A stretch of 64,000 bases of DNA from Tupaia tana. Lineage: Eukaryota > Chordata > Mammalia > Scandentia > Tupaiidae. The translations under genes were made by a program, and so were the position numbers. The notes under the pieces are model-generated. The model searched no databases, was not told the origin of the DNA, and saw only the letters and a program-made list of their open reading frames with translations. Positions within the stretch are counted from its first letter, which is position 1. Each line of letters opens with the position of its first letter. The stretch spans positions 84,890,139 to 84,954,138 of the forward strand of contig JAKSZU010000009.1 of NCBI GenBank assembly GCA_026018925.1, given 5' to 3'. Positions 1 to 13,160 of this stretch are shown piece after piece.

Positions 1-3000
1 ACACACCTCTTTCAGCCAGGTACACTTTTTTTTCCTTTCTTTGTCTGTCCCCTTACCTTCGTCTTTCATTTGTAAATTTCTCTCTTCTCTCTTCTGATTA
101 ACACATAGGAACGCCCTCAGTCCTACCATACCAGACTCCCATTTTTCAACCTCTGGGCTAGGAACTTCGAGAGAGGACTGCCTCCCCCCCCCCAGCTTCA
201 GCCCCGGGACCCCAAGCCAGACCCCCCTTTTCAGTGAGGTACACTTTTTTATTCCTTTCTTTTTCTGTCCCCTTGCCCTCATATTTCACTTGTAAATTTC
301 TCTCTTCTGATTAACACATAGGAATGCCCTCAGTCCTACCGCACCAGACTCCCATTTTTCGACCCATGGGCCAGAAACTTCGAGGGAGGACTGCTTCTCC
401 TAACTTCAGCCATGGGATCTCCAAGCTAGACACCCCCTCTTTAAGCCAGGTACACTGTTTTGTTTTTTTTTTTTTCCTTTCTTCTCAGTCCCCTTACTCT
501 TGTGTTTTATTTGTAAATTTCTCTCTTCTGATTAACACATAGGAACGATCTCAGTCCTACCACACCAGAATAATATTTTTCGACACCTGGGCAAGGAACT
601 TCGAGGGAGGACTACCCACCACAAGTTCAGCCCCTGGAGCCCCAAGCAAGACACCCATCTTTCAGACAGGCACACTTTTTTTTCCTTTCTATTTCTGTCT
701 CATTATACTTGTGTTTCATTTGTAAATTTCTCTATTCTGATTAACACATAAGAACGCCCTCAGTCATACCACACCAGACTCCCATTTTTCCACCCCTGCA
801 GGGAGGTGGAAATGCTCCTTGTGGGAGGAATGCTCCTTGTGGCTTCAGCCCCGGGACCCCCAAGCCAGACACTCCTCTTTCATCTGGGTACACTTATTTT
901 TTTTTCCTTTCTTTGTCTGTCCCCTTACACTCATGTTTCAGTTGTAAATTTCTCTCTTCTGATTAGCACATAGGAATGCCCTCAGTCCAACCGCACCAGA
1001 TTCCCATTTTTTGAACCCTGGGCCAGGAAATTCGAGGGAGGAGTGTCCCCTGTAGCTTCAGCCCCGAAACCGCCAAGCCTTACACCCCTGCTTCAGCCAG
1101 GAACACTTATTTTTCATTTCCTTTTCTGTCCCCTTACCCTCGTCTTTCATTTGTAACTCTCTCTCTTCTGATTAACACATAGGAACGCCCTCAGTCCTAC
1201 CACACCAGACTCCCTTTTTTTGACCCCTGTGCCAGGAACTACAACGGAGGACTGCCCCCCATAGCTTCAGCCCCGGGACCCCCAAGCCAGACACCCCTCT
1301 TTCAGCCAGGTACACTTTTCTTTTCCCTTATTCTTTCTGTCTCCTTACCCTCATCTTTCATTTGTAACTCTCTCTCTTCTGATAAACACATAGGTATTCC
1401 CTCAGTCCTACCACACCAAACTCCCATTTTTGGACCCCTGGGCCAGGAACTTCGAGGGAGGACTATGGCCCGTAGCTTCAGCCCCAGGACCCCCAAGACA
1501 GACACCCCTCTTTCAGCCAGGTATGCTTTTTTTTCCTTTCATTTTCTGTCCTTTTATCCTCATGTTTCATTTGTAAATTTCTCTATTCTGATTAACACAT
1601 AGGACCTTTCTCAGTCCTACCACACCAGACTCCCATTTTTCGACCCCTGGGCCAGGAACTTCGAGGGAGGACTAAACCCCATAGCTTCATCCCCGGGACC
1701 CCAAAGCCAGACACCCCTCTGTCAGCCAGGTACACTTTATTCTTTCCTTTCTTTTTCCCTCCCCTTACCCTCATGTTTCATTTGTAAATGTCCCTCTTCT
1801 GATTAACACCTAGGAATGCCCTCAGTCCTACCACAACAGATTCCCATTTTTCGACCCCAGGGCCAGGAAGTTTGAGGGAGGACTGCTTCCCCGTAGCTTC
1901 AGCCCCGGGATCCCCCAAGCCAGACACCCCTCTTTAAGCAAGGCACACTTTTTTTTCCTTTCTTTTTCTGTCCCCTTACCCTCGTGTTTCATTTGTAAAT
2001 TTCCCTCTTCTGATTAACACATAGGAACCCCCCCAGTCCTACCACACCAGGCTCCCAATTTTTGACCTCTGGGCCAGGAACTTGGAGGGAGGACTTCCTT
2101 CTGTAGCTTCAGCCCCGAGACCCACAAGAGAGGCACCCCTCTTTCAGTGATGTACACTTTTTTTTCCTTTCTTTTTATGTCCCCTTACCCTCATCTTTCA
2201 TTTGCTAATGTCACTATTCTGATTAACACATAAGAATGCCCTCAGTCCTACCAAACCAGACTCCCACTTTTTGACCCCTGGGACAGGAACTTCGAGGGAG
2301 GACTGCCCCCTGTAGCTTCAGCCACAGGACTTCCAAGCCAGACACCCGTCTTTCAGCCAGGTACACGATTTTTTTTCCTTTCTCTTTCTGTCCCCTTACC
2401 CTAGTTTTTAATTTGTACATTTCTCTCATCTGGTTAACACATAGGAATGCCCTCAGTCCTAGCACACAAGATTCCTATTTGTCAACACCTGTGCCAGGAA
2501 CTTCGAGGGAGGACTGCCCCTATAGCTTCAGCCCCGGGAATTCCAAGCCAGACACCCCTCTTTTAGAAAGTTACACTTTTATTTTCCTTTCTTTTTCTTT
2601 CCCATTTACCCTCGTGTTTCATTTGTAAATGGCTCTCTTCTGATTAATACATATGAAAGCCCTCAGTCCTACCACACCAGACTCCCATATTTCGACCGCT
2701 GGGCCAGGAACTTCGAGGGAGGACTGCAACCCGTATCTTCAGTCCCAGGACCCCCAAGCCAGACGCCCCTCTTTCAGCCAGGTACACTTTTATTTTCCTT
2801 TCTTTTTCTGTCCCTTTACCCTCGTCTTTCATTTGTAAATTTCTCTCTTCTGATTAACACATAGGAACGCCCTTAGTCTTACCACACCAGACTCCCATTT
2901 TTGGACCCCTGGGCCAGGAAATTCTGGGGACGACTGCACCCGTAGCTTCAGCCCCGGGACTGCAAAGCCAGACACACCTCTTTCGGCCAGGTACACCTAT

Positions 3001-6000
3001 TATTTCCTTTTTTTTTTTTCTGTGCCTTTAACCACGTCTGTCATTTGTAAATTTCTCTCTACTCATTAACACATAGGAACGCCCTCAGTTATACCACACC
3101 AAACTCCCATCTTTCAGCCCATGGGTCAGGAACTTCGAGGGAGGACTACCCCCAGTAGCTTCAGCTCCGGGGCCCCAAGCCAGACACCCCTCGTTCAGCC
3201 ACGAACGCCCTCAGTTGTACCACACCACACTCCCATCTTTCGACCCCTGTGCCAGGAACTTCAAGGGAGGACTGCCCCCAGTTGCTTCAGCCCTGGGACC
3301 CCCAATCCAGACACACCTCTTTCAGTCAGGAGCACCCTCAGTTCTACCACACCACACTCCCATCTTTTAACCCCTGGGCCAGGAACTTCAAGGAACAACT
3401 ACCCCCCATAGCTTCAGCCCCAAAACCGCCAAGCCAGACACCCCTGTTTCAGCTGGGAACACTTTTTTTTTTCCTTTCTTTTTCTGTCCCCTTACCCTCG
3501 TGTTTCATTTGTAAATTTCTCTCTTCTGATTAACACATAGGAACGCCCTCAGTCCTAACACACCAGACTCCCATTTTTCGACCCCTGGGCCAGGAACTTG
3601 GAGGGAGGACTGCCTTCTGTAGCTTCAGCCCTGGGACCCCCAAGACAGACGCCCCTCTTTCAGCAAGTTACACTTTCTTTTCCCTTTCTTTTTCTCTCTT
3701 CTGATTAACACCTAGGAATGCCCTCAGTCCTACCACACCAGCTTCCCATTTTTCGAGACCTGGGCTAGGAACTTTGAGGGAGGACTTTCCCCCGTAACTT
3801 CAGCTCCGGTACCCCTCCCAAGCCAGACACCCCTCTTTCAGCCAGGTACCCTTTTTTTTTTTCCTTTGTTTTTCTGTCCCCTACCCTAGTTTATCCTTTG
3901 TAAATTTCTCTATTCTGATTAACACTTAGGAACTTCCTCAGTCCTACCACACCAGACTCCCATTTTTCGACACATGGGCCAGAAACTTCGAGAGAGGACT
4001 GCCACCTGTAGCTTCAGCCCTGGGACTGCAAAGCCAGACACCACTCTTTCAGCGAGTTACACTTTTTTTTCCCTTTCTTTTTCTGTCCCCTTACCCTCGT
4101 ATTTCATTTGTAAATTTCTCTCTTCTGATTAACACCTAGGAACGCCCTCAGTTCTACCACACCAGACTCTCATTTTTCGACCCCTGGGCCAGGAACTTAG
4201 AGGGAGGACTGCCTTCTGTACCTTCAGCCCTGGGACCCCCAAGACAGACACCCCTCTTTCAGCCAGGTACACTTTTTTTCCCTTTCTCTTTCTGTCCCCT
4301 TACCCTCATCTTTCATTTGTTAATTTCTCTATTCTGATTAACATACAGGAATGCCCTCAGTCCTACCACACCAGACTCCCATTTTTTACCCCTGAACCAG
4401 GAACTTTGAGGGAGGACTACCATCCGTAGCTTCAGTCCTGGGACCCCCAAGACAGACACCCCTCTTTCAGCCAGGTACACTTTTTTTTCTTTCATTTTCT
4501 GTCCCTTTACCCTCATGTTTCCTTTGTAAATTTCTCTATTCTGATTAACACATAGGAACTCCCTCAGTCCTACCACACCAGACTCCCATATTTTGACCCC
4601 TGGGCCAGGAACTTCGAGGGAGGACTAAACCCCATAGCTTCATCCCCGGGACCCCAAAGCCAGACACCCCTCTGTCAGCCAGGTACACTTTGTTCTTTCC
4701 TTTCTTTTTCTCTCCCCTTACCCACGTGTTTCATTTGTAAATGTCCCACTTCTGATTAACACTTAGGAATGCCCTTAGTACTTCCACAACAGATTCCCAT
4801 TTTTCGACCCCTGGGCCAGGATGTTCGAGGGAGGACTGCCCCCCGTAGCTACAGCCCCGGGATCCCCCAACCCAGATACCCCTCTTTAAGACATGTACAC
4901 TTTTTTTTCCTTTCTCTTTCTGTCCCCTTACCCTAGTTTTTCATTTTTAAATTTCTCTCTTCTGATTAACACATACAAACACCCTCAGTTCTACCACACC
5001 AAACTCCCATCTTTCGGCCCATGGGTCAGGAACTTCGAGGGAGGACTGCCCCCAGTATCTTCAGCCCTGGAACCCCAAGCCAGACACCCTCTTTCAGCCA
5101 GGAATGCCATCAGTTCTACCACACCACACTCCCATCTTTCGACCCTGTGCCAGGAACTTCGAGGGAGGATTCCCCCTTTTGCTTCAGCCCCAGGACCCCC
5201 AAGCCAGACACCCCTCTTTCAGTCAGGAACGCCCTCAGTTCTACCACACCACACTCCCATCTTTTAACTCCTGGGCCAGGATCTTCGAGGAACGAGTACC
5301 CCCCCATAGCTTCAACCCTGGGACTCCCAAGCCAGACCCCCCTCTTTCAGCCAGGTACACTTTTTTTTTCTTTCTTTTTCTGGTCCCTTACTCTTGTGTT
5401 TCATTTGTAAATTTCTCTCTTCTGATTAACACATAGGAACGCCCTCAGTCCTAACACACCAGACTCCCATTTTTTCGACCCCTTGGCCCAGGATCTTGGA
5501 GGGAGGACTGCCTTCTGTAGCTTCAGCCCTGGGACCCCCAAGAAAGACGCCCTTCTTTCAGCGAGTTACACTTTTTATCCCTTTCTTCTTCTGTTCCCTT
5601 ACCCTCGTGTTTCAGTTGTAAATTTCTCTCTTCTGATTAACACCTAGGAATGCCCTCAGTCCTACCACATCAGCTTCCCATTTTTCGAGACCTAAGCTAG
5701 GAACTTCGAGGGAGGACTGCCCCCCATAGCCTCAGTTCTGGGACCCCCCCCAAGCCAGACAGCCCTCTTTCAGCCAGGTTTCCTTTTTTTCCTTTCTCTT
5801 TCTGTCCCCCACCCTAGTTTTTCATTTGTAAATTTCTCTATTCTGATTAACACATAGGAACTTCCTCAGTCCTACCACACCAGACTCCCATTTTTTGACC
5901 CATGGGCCAGGAACTTTGAGGGAGGACTGCCGCCCATAGCTTCAGCCCCGGGACTCCAAAGCCAGACACCACTCTTTCAGCGAGTAACACTTTTTTTTCC

Positions 6001-7910
6001 TTTCTTTTTCTGTCCCCTTACCCTCATGTTTCATTTGTAAATTTCTCTCTTCTGATTAACACCTAGGAACTACCTCAGTCCTACCACACCAGACTCCCAC
6101 TTTTTGACCCCTGCTCCAGGAACTTAGATGGAGGACTGCCTTCTGTACCTTCAGCCCCGGGACCCCCAAGACAGACACCCTTCTTTCAGCCAGGTACACT
6201 TTTTTTTTCCTTTCTCTTTCTGTCCCCTTACCCTCATCTTTCTTTTGTTAATTTCTCTATTCTGATTAACACATAGGAATGCCCTCAGTCCTACCACACC
6301 AGACTCTCATTTTTCGACCTTTGGTCCAGGAAATTCAACGGAGAACTGCCCCCTGTAGATTCAGCCTTGGGACTTCCAAGCCAGACACTCCGCTTTAGCC
6401 AGGTACACTTTTATTTTCCTTTCTTTTTCTTTCCCATTTACCCTCTTGTTTCATTTGTAAATTTCTCTCTTTTGATTAACACATAGGAACGACCTCAGTC
6501 CTACCACACCAGACTCCCATTTTTGAACCCTGGGCCAGGAATTTCGAGGGAGGACTACCCCCCGTATCTTCAGCCCCGGGAATCCCAAGCCAGAAGCCCC
6601 TCTTTCAGCCAGGTACACTTTTTTTTCTTACATTTTCTGTCCACTTACCCTCTTGTTTCATTTGTAAATTTCTCTCTTCTGTTTAACACCTAGGAACGCC
6701 CTCTGTCCTACCACACCAGATTCTTATTTTTCAACACCTGGGCCAGGAATTTCAAGGGAGGACTGCCCCCTTTAGCTTCAGTCCAGGGACCCAAAGCCAG
6801 ACACCCCTCTTTCAGCCAGGTACACTTTTTTTTTCTTTTTCTGTCTCCTTACACTCGTGTTTCATTTGTAAATTTCTCTCTTCTGATTAACACATAGGAA
6901 TGCTCTCAGTCCAACCACACCAGATTCCCATTTTTCGACCTGTGGGCCAGGAACTTCGAGGTAGGTCTGCCCCCAGTAACTTCAGCCCGTGGACCCCCAC
7001 ACCAGACACCCCTCTTTCAGGCATGTACACTTTTTTTTCCCTTTCTTTTTCTGTCCCCTTACCCTCGTGTTTCCTTTCTAAATTTCTCTCTTCTGATTAA
7101 CACATAGGAACGCCCTCAGTCCTAGCACACCAGACTCCCATTTTTCGACCCCAGGGCCAGAACCTTCAAGGGAGGACTGCTCCCCGTAACTTCAGCCCGG
7201 GGACTCCCAAGCCAGCCACTTCTCTTTCAGCCAGGTGCACTTTTCTTTCTCTTTCTATTTCTGTCTCATTACATTTGACTTTCATTTGTAAATTTCTCTC
7301 TTCTGATTAAAACATTGGAATGCCCTCAGTCCTACCACACCTGACTCCCATTTTTCGACCCCTGGGCCTGGAACTTCGAGGGAGGACTGCCCCCCATAGC
7401 TTCAGCCCTGGGACCACAAGGCAGACACCCCTCTTTCAGCCAGGTACACTTTTTTTTTCCCTTTTTTTTCTGTCCCTTTTCCCCACGTATTTCATTTTTA
7501 AATTTCTCTCTTCTCATTAACACATCAGAACGCTCTCAATTCTACCACACCACACGCCCATCTTTCGACCCCTTTGCCAGGAAATTCGAGGGAGTACATC
7601 CCACATTAGCTTAAGCCTGGGGACTCCCAAGCCAGACACCCCTCTTTGAGCCAGGAATGCCCTCAGTTCTACCACCCCACACTCCCATCTTTCGACCCGT
7701 GGGCCATGAACTTTGAGGGAGCACAGCCTCCAGTAACTTCAGCCCCAGGATCACCAAGCCAGACACCCCTCTTTCATTTAGGTACACTTTTATTTTCCTT
7801 TTTTTTCTGTCCTCTTACCCACTTCTTTTATTTGTATATTTCTCTCTTTTGATTAACACATAGGAACACCCTCAGTTCTTCCACACCACACTTCCATTTT
7901 TCAACCCCTG
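1..7910 (+). repeat. L1-A 5' UTR monomer array (about 39 tandem units of ~210 bp)
   Basis: The whole stretch is a head-to-tail repeat of a ~210-bp unit. Each unit has a T-rich block, a TTTGTAAATTTCTCTCTTCT block, an AACACATAGGAACGCCCTCA block and a GC-rich half ending near AAGCCAGACACCCCTCTTTC. Unit starts fall near 109, 316, 534, 748, 966, 1173, 1390, 1598 and so on to 7858. Some units are short (starting 3071, 3205, 5103, 7528) at ~127-134 bp because the T-rich half is missing. The array runs directly into an L1 5' leader and ORF1. The same monomer, in the same orientation relative to L1, precedes minus-strand L1-C and L1-D, so I read it as a monomeric L1 promoter like those known in mouse and rat. 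Its left end lies outside the window. Confidence 0.9.
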
Positions 7911-8398
7911 GAGAAATTGCGTGCCACAATAGCATGGTGCACGACTTTTTCTTTATTCTACGTATTATTTTCTTCCCACTTATTCAGTCCTCACTTCCTT
8001 TATCTACACCATCCCTGGCTAGATAGATAGGTCTAGAATTACAATTCTGAAACATTCTAGCAGTTTAAGACTCTCTAGAATCCTCCATTTTACTGAACCA
8101 CCTGTGAAGAAGGAGATACATTTCTTTGTACACCTGAAGAGAATACTTTTTCCTGGATTACATTACTAAACACAATTGAAGAGAGACTTTGTCTGTCTCC
8201 ATTCCACATCAGAAAGGAATCACACTTGCTCCTATTCAAAGAAACTTTCTCATAAAAGGATTCTCAATGAAAAACACATCTCCCAATGGTTAGAAGGAGA
8301 AGAACCTCAAGCCTGAATAAAGCAGGAAATATGTCTCCATCAAAGGAACACTGTAACTCCCTTCCTTTTCTTAAAAAAAAATAGAGGACTTTACCAAA
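7911..8398 (+). other. L1-A non-repeated 5' leader between monomers and ORF1
   Basis: This single-copy segment joins the last partial monomer to ORF1. It aligns by eye along its length with the reverse complement of 46223-46690 (L1-D) and of about 40080-40500 (L1-C). Shared blocks include a T-rich start, a GATAGGTCTAGAATTAC block and the TATGTCTCCATCAAAGGAAC block just before ORF1. It corresponds to the tether that follows the monomers in rodent L1s. Confidence 0.8.
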
Positions 8399-9243
8399 AT
8401 GTCCAAGATAGAGTTTAAAACATTCATGTTGAACAAATATTATGAGCTGGAACAGAAAAAAGGCAATGAACTGCAGGAGATGAGAAAGTCCTTCAACGAT
8501 ATAAAGGAAGAAATGCTAAGGAAGAATAAGACGGAACTATTAGAGGTGAAGTCTGTAATACAGGAAATCAAAAACTCTCTCAAAAGTATTAAAAGTCGAT
8601 TAGACCATGATGAAGGTTGAATCTCTGATGTAGAAGATAAAACTTTTGACCTAGAGAAAACCACCAAAAGGTTAGAGAAAATAATAAAAAAAAAAAACAT
8701 GAAGATAACATACGAGAATTACTAGATTCCATTAGACATACTAACATCCGAATAATTGGTATCCCAGAAGATGAAGAAACTAATAAGAGCATGGAAAACC
8801 TATTTCATGAAATCTTGGAAGAAAATTTCCCAAGCATAGAGAGGCCCTCAAATATCCAGACCCAAGGAATACAAAGGACACCAAATACAATCAACCCAAG
8901 ATCTTCCCCAAGGCATATCATAGCCAGACTGGCTAAGACCACAGATAAAGATAAGATACTATAATTGGCCAGAGAGAAACAAGGGACTTCCAAAGGTCAC
9001 CCCATCAGGCTAATACTGGGCTTCTCAATGGAAACAATGCAAGCAAGGAAAGAATGGGAAGATGTATTGAAAGTGTTAAGAGAGAAACAATTTCAACCAA
9101 GATATTTGTATCCTGCAAGATTATCCTTCATATGGGAAAAAAAGATTAAAATCTTCTCAGACAAACAAGACCTGAAAGAATTTGCCAGCACCAGACAAGC
9201 TCTTCAAGAAACCCTGAAGAAAGCACTGTTCCAGGAAAAATAA
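8399..9243 (+). pseudogene. L1-A ORF1 (RNA-binding chaperone), broken
   Basis: L1 ORF1p is a trimeric RNA-binding protein that coats L1 RNA. The reading begins with MSKIEFKTFM, continues through a Lys/Glu-rich coiled coil, and hits an in-frame stop at about 8618. Further on, the RRM and C-terminal domains are readable (NIRIIGIPED near 8745; REKQFQPRYLYPARLSFIW near 9080-9135), ending with a TAA at 9243. At least one more stop lies near 8963. The start is the first ATG of the conserved MSK opening shared with L1-D and L1-F. Confidence 0.85.
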
Positions 9244-9281
9244 AGGTCTAACAGACAGAAACAAAGGAATAAAAGGCTGCT

Positions 9282-12200
9282 GTGACAATAGCCAACTTAA
9301 ACGTTGGGAAGGATCCAGTTACATTGAAAATAACATTGAACGTGAATGGATTAAATTCTCTAATCAAGAGACACGGTCTGGCTGAATGGATTAAAAAACA
9401 ATACCGCTCTATCTGTTGCCTACCGGAAACCCACTTCATGGATAAAGATATACATATACTGAAAGTGAAGGGTTGGAAAAAGATTTTTCATGCAAATGGA
9501 AACGAAAAAAGAGTGGGAGTCACAATACTAATCTCTGACAAAATAGGCTTTAAAACAAAAACTGTTCGAAGAGACAAAGAAGGGCACTATATTGTAGTAA
9601 AAGGATCAATCGATCAAGAAGATATAATGCTCATTAATATCTATGCGCCTAACACAGGAGCACCCAAATATGTGAAGGAAAGACTGCTAGATCTAAAAAG
9701 GGAGATAGACTGCAACACACTAATTGTTGGAGACCTCAACACTGCACTATGCCCCCTGGATAGATCATCTAGACAAAAAATAGGTAAAGAGATAAAAGAT
9801 CTAAATGATATCATAAATCAAATGGACTTAACAGACATCTATAGAACTTTCCATCCCAAAACCTCGAGATACACTTTTTTCTTGCCGCCATATGGAACAT
9901 TCTCGAAGATTGACCACATCATTAGGCACTAAACAAGCCTCTACAGATTCAAAGGCATAGAAATTATACCCAGAATCTTCACTGAGCATGATGGAAATAA
10001 ACTTGAGTTTAATTTCAAGAGAAATCCTCAAAAATACTCAAATACATGGAAACTTAATAACCTACTCCTGAATGACTCCACAACTACTGAAGGAATAAAG
10101 ACTGAAATCAAAAGGTTCATGGAAGCCAATGACAATGAAGACACGAGTTTTCATAATCTTTGGGACACTGCTAAAGCAGTCATAAGAGGGAAGTTCATAG
10201 CAATTAGTGCACATAAGAGGAGCATGGAAAGAAGACAAATGGATCACCTAACGTCATGCCTCACAGAATTGGAAAAGCAACAGCAAAAAGATCCAGAAAA
10301 CTCCAGGAGAAAGGAAATAATAAAGATATGAGCAGAAATAAATGAAATAGAAAATAAATGAACTATACAGAAATTAAATGAAAGTAAAAGCTGGTTCTTT
10401 GAAAAGATAAACAAAATTGATACTCCACTAGCGAGACTTATTAAGAAGAAGAGAGAAAAGAACCAGGTGAATCAGATCTGCAATGAAGCATGCAAAATAA
10501 CAACAGACATAGTAGATATACAAAACATTATTAGAGGATACTATGAACATCTGTATGTCAAGAAATAAGATAATTTGGATGAGATGGACAAATTCCTGGA
10601 CATATATAATCTACCTAGGTTGAGCCAGGAAGATATAGAAAGTCTGAATAGGTTCATTACAAGCCAGTAGATCAAATCGGTTATAAATAACCTCCCAACA
10701 AAGAAAAGTCCTGGCCCTGATGGATTCACCTTTGAATTCTACAAAACTTTCAAAGAAGAGTTAACCCCCATTCTTCTCAAGTTATTTCTAAATATCCAAA
10801 AGGGTGAATCTCTCCCTAATTCATTCTATGAAGCCTCTTTCACCCTTATCATTAAAACAGAAAAGGACAGGACAAGGAAAGAAAACTATAGACCAATATC
10901 CCTGATGAATATAGACGCGAAGATTCTCAACAAGATACTAGGAAATCGTATGCAACAACTTATAAAAAAGATTATACATCATGATCAGGTAGGCTTTATC
11001 CCAGAAATGCAAGGTTGGTTCAACATACACAAAACCATAAATGCAATACACCATATTAATAAGAAGAAAGATAAAACCCATACGGTCATATCAATTGATG
11101 CAGAAAAAGCATTTGATAAGATACAGCATCCCTTCATCATCAAGACTCTCAGCAAAAACAGCATAGAAGGGTCATTACTCAACAGAATAATAGCTATCTA
11201 TGAAAAACCCATAGCGAACATCATCCTCAATGGAGAAAAGCTGAAAGCTTTTCCACTAAAAACGGGTACAAGACAAGGATGTCCACTTTCTCCACTCCTC
11301 TTCAATATAGTACTATAAGTCTTGGCCATTGCAATCAGAAAAGAGGAAAAAATAAAAGGCATTCAAATAAGAAAAGAAGAGGTGAAACTCTCTCTATTTG
11401 CAGATGACATGATTGTATACCTAGAAGACCCAATGGTTTCCATAAAAAAAATTCTGGAAGTAATACATGAATACAGTAACGTTGCAGGATACAAAATTAA
11501 TATCCAGAAATCTATAGCATTTCTGTATACGAACAACAGGCAGATAGAGATAGAACTGAAAAATGTTGTTCCATTACCATAGCCACAAATAGTATAAGAT
11601 ACTTAGGGATAAATCTAACTAAAGAAGTTAAAGACCTCCACAAGGAAAACTATGAGAATATAAAAAAAAAAGAAATTGAAAATGACACAAAGAAGTGGAA
11701 GGACATCCCATGTTCCTGGATTGGAAGAATTAATATAATCAAAATGGCAATTTTACCCAAATTAATCTACCTATTTAATGCAATGCCAATCAAAGTACCA
11801 GACACATTCTTCACAGATCTAGAAAAGACAATCATAAAGTTTGTCTGGAATCATAAAAGACACTGTATTGCCAAAGCAGTTCTGCACAAGAAGAGTGGAG
11901 TGGGCGGCATCTCACTCCCTGACCCAAAATTATACTACAAAGCTGTGGTGATCAAAACAGCATGGTACTGGCACAGAAACAGACAGGTGGACCAATGGAA
12001 CAGAATAGAGACCCCAGAAATGAATGCTCAAACATACAGCCAACTGATTTTTGACAAGGGGTACCAGTCAATTCTGTGGGAAAAGGAAAACCTCTTCAGC
12101 AAATGGTGCTGGCAAAACTGGATCTCCACTTGCAGAAAGATGAATCTGAACCCCTACCTCTCACCTCTGACAAAAATAAAGTCAAGTTGGATCAAAGATC

Positions 12201-13160
12201 TAAATCTAAGACCTCAAACTATAAATCTGCTCCTGGAAAACCCCGGGGAAAATCTGGGAGACATTGGGGTAGGGAAAAACTTCTTAAATAAGACTCCCAA
12301 TGCACAGTCTATGATCCCTAAAATAGACAAGTGGGATTACATCAGACTAAGAAGTTTCTGTATTTCAAAGACACAGTGATTAGTGTGAACAGACAGCCCT
12401 CAGAATGGGAAAATATTTTTGTAAACTATGCATCAGACAAGGGACTGATAACCAGAATCCACAAGGAACTCAAGCAGCTGTTCTGGAAAAAGACAATCAA
12501 TCCTATTAAAAGATGGGAGAATGAGTTGAAAAAACCACTCTCTAAATATGACATATGAATAGCTAAAAGGCATATGAAAAAATGCTCAACATCCCTCATT
12601 GTAAGAGAAATGCAGGTCAAAACAACAATGAGATATCACCTAACCCCAGTCAGAATGTCTAAGATTAAAAAAAATATATATATGATAAGTGCTGGCGGGG
12701 GTGTGGTGAAAAGGGAACTCTCTTAGACTGCTGGTGGGATTGTAAATTGCTCCAACCACTGTGGAGAACAATTTGGAGATTCCTCCAAAATCTACAAATA
12801 GAACTAACATATGATCCAGCAATCCCACTCCTTGGTATCTACCCGAAGGACAGAAGAATACTTAATTGAAAAAGTGCTTGCACATAGATGTTCATTGCGG
12901 CACTTTTCACGATTGCTAAGTCATGGAAACAACCTAAATGCCCACGAACTGATGAATGGCTAGAAAAACTGTGGCACATAAACTCAATGGAATACTATTC
13001 ATCCCTAAAAAACAACAAAACCTTGGCTTTTGAGAGGAAGTGGATGAATATGGAAGACTTACTGCTGAATGAAGCAAGTCATGCTATGAAAGAGAGGCAT
13101 TGTATGTCCTCACTTAATATATACCAAGTGTCTGCACTATATATATATATATATATATGA
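9282..13160 (+). pseudogene. L1-A ORF2 (endonuclease / reverse transcriptase), broken
   Basis: ORF2p nicks DNA and performs target-primed reverse transcription. The N-terminal APE-like endonuclease reads openly from 9282 to a stop near 9930, with the ETHF and GDLN signatures visible. The fingers and palm region lies near 10700-11320, and the catalytic FADD is at 11397-11408. A C-terminal section runs at 11744-12379. The Cys-rich knuckle near 12690-12740 is damaged. Many stops and frameshifts break it. The usual stop after SLNIY has mutated (TGA to CAA), so reading continues into an AT microsatellite and stops at 13158-13160. Confidence 0.87.
13135..13158. repeat. (AT)n microsatellite at L1-A ORF2 end
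   Basis: A TATATA run of about 24 bp sits where ORF2 passes into the 3' UTR. It follows loss of the normal ORF2 stop codon. Confidence 0.85.

Noticed and set aside
1-7910. Tandem array as a CRISPR or as a protein-coding repeat gene
   Set aside because: Repeats are contiguous ~210-bp units with no unique spacers, the host is clearly mammalian, and open frames through the units are short and shift between units.
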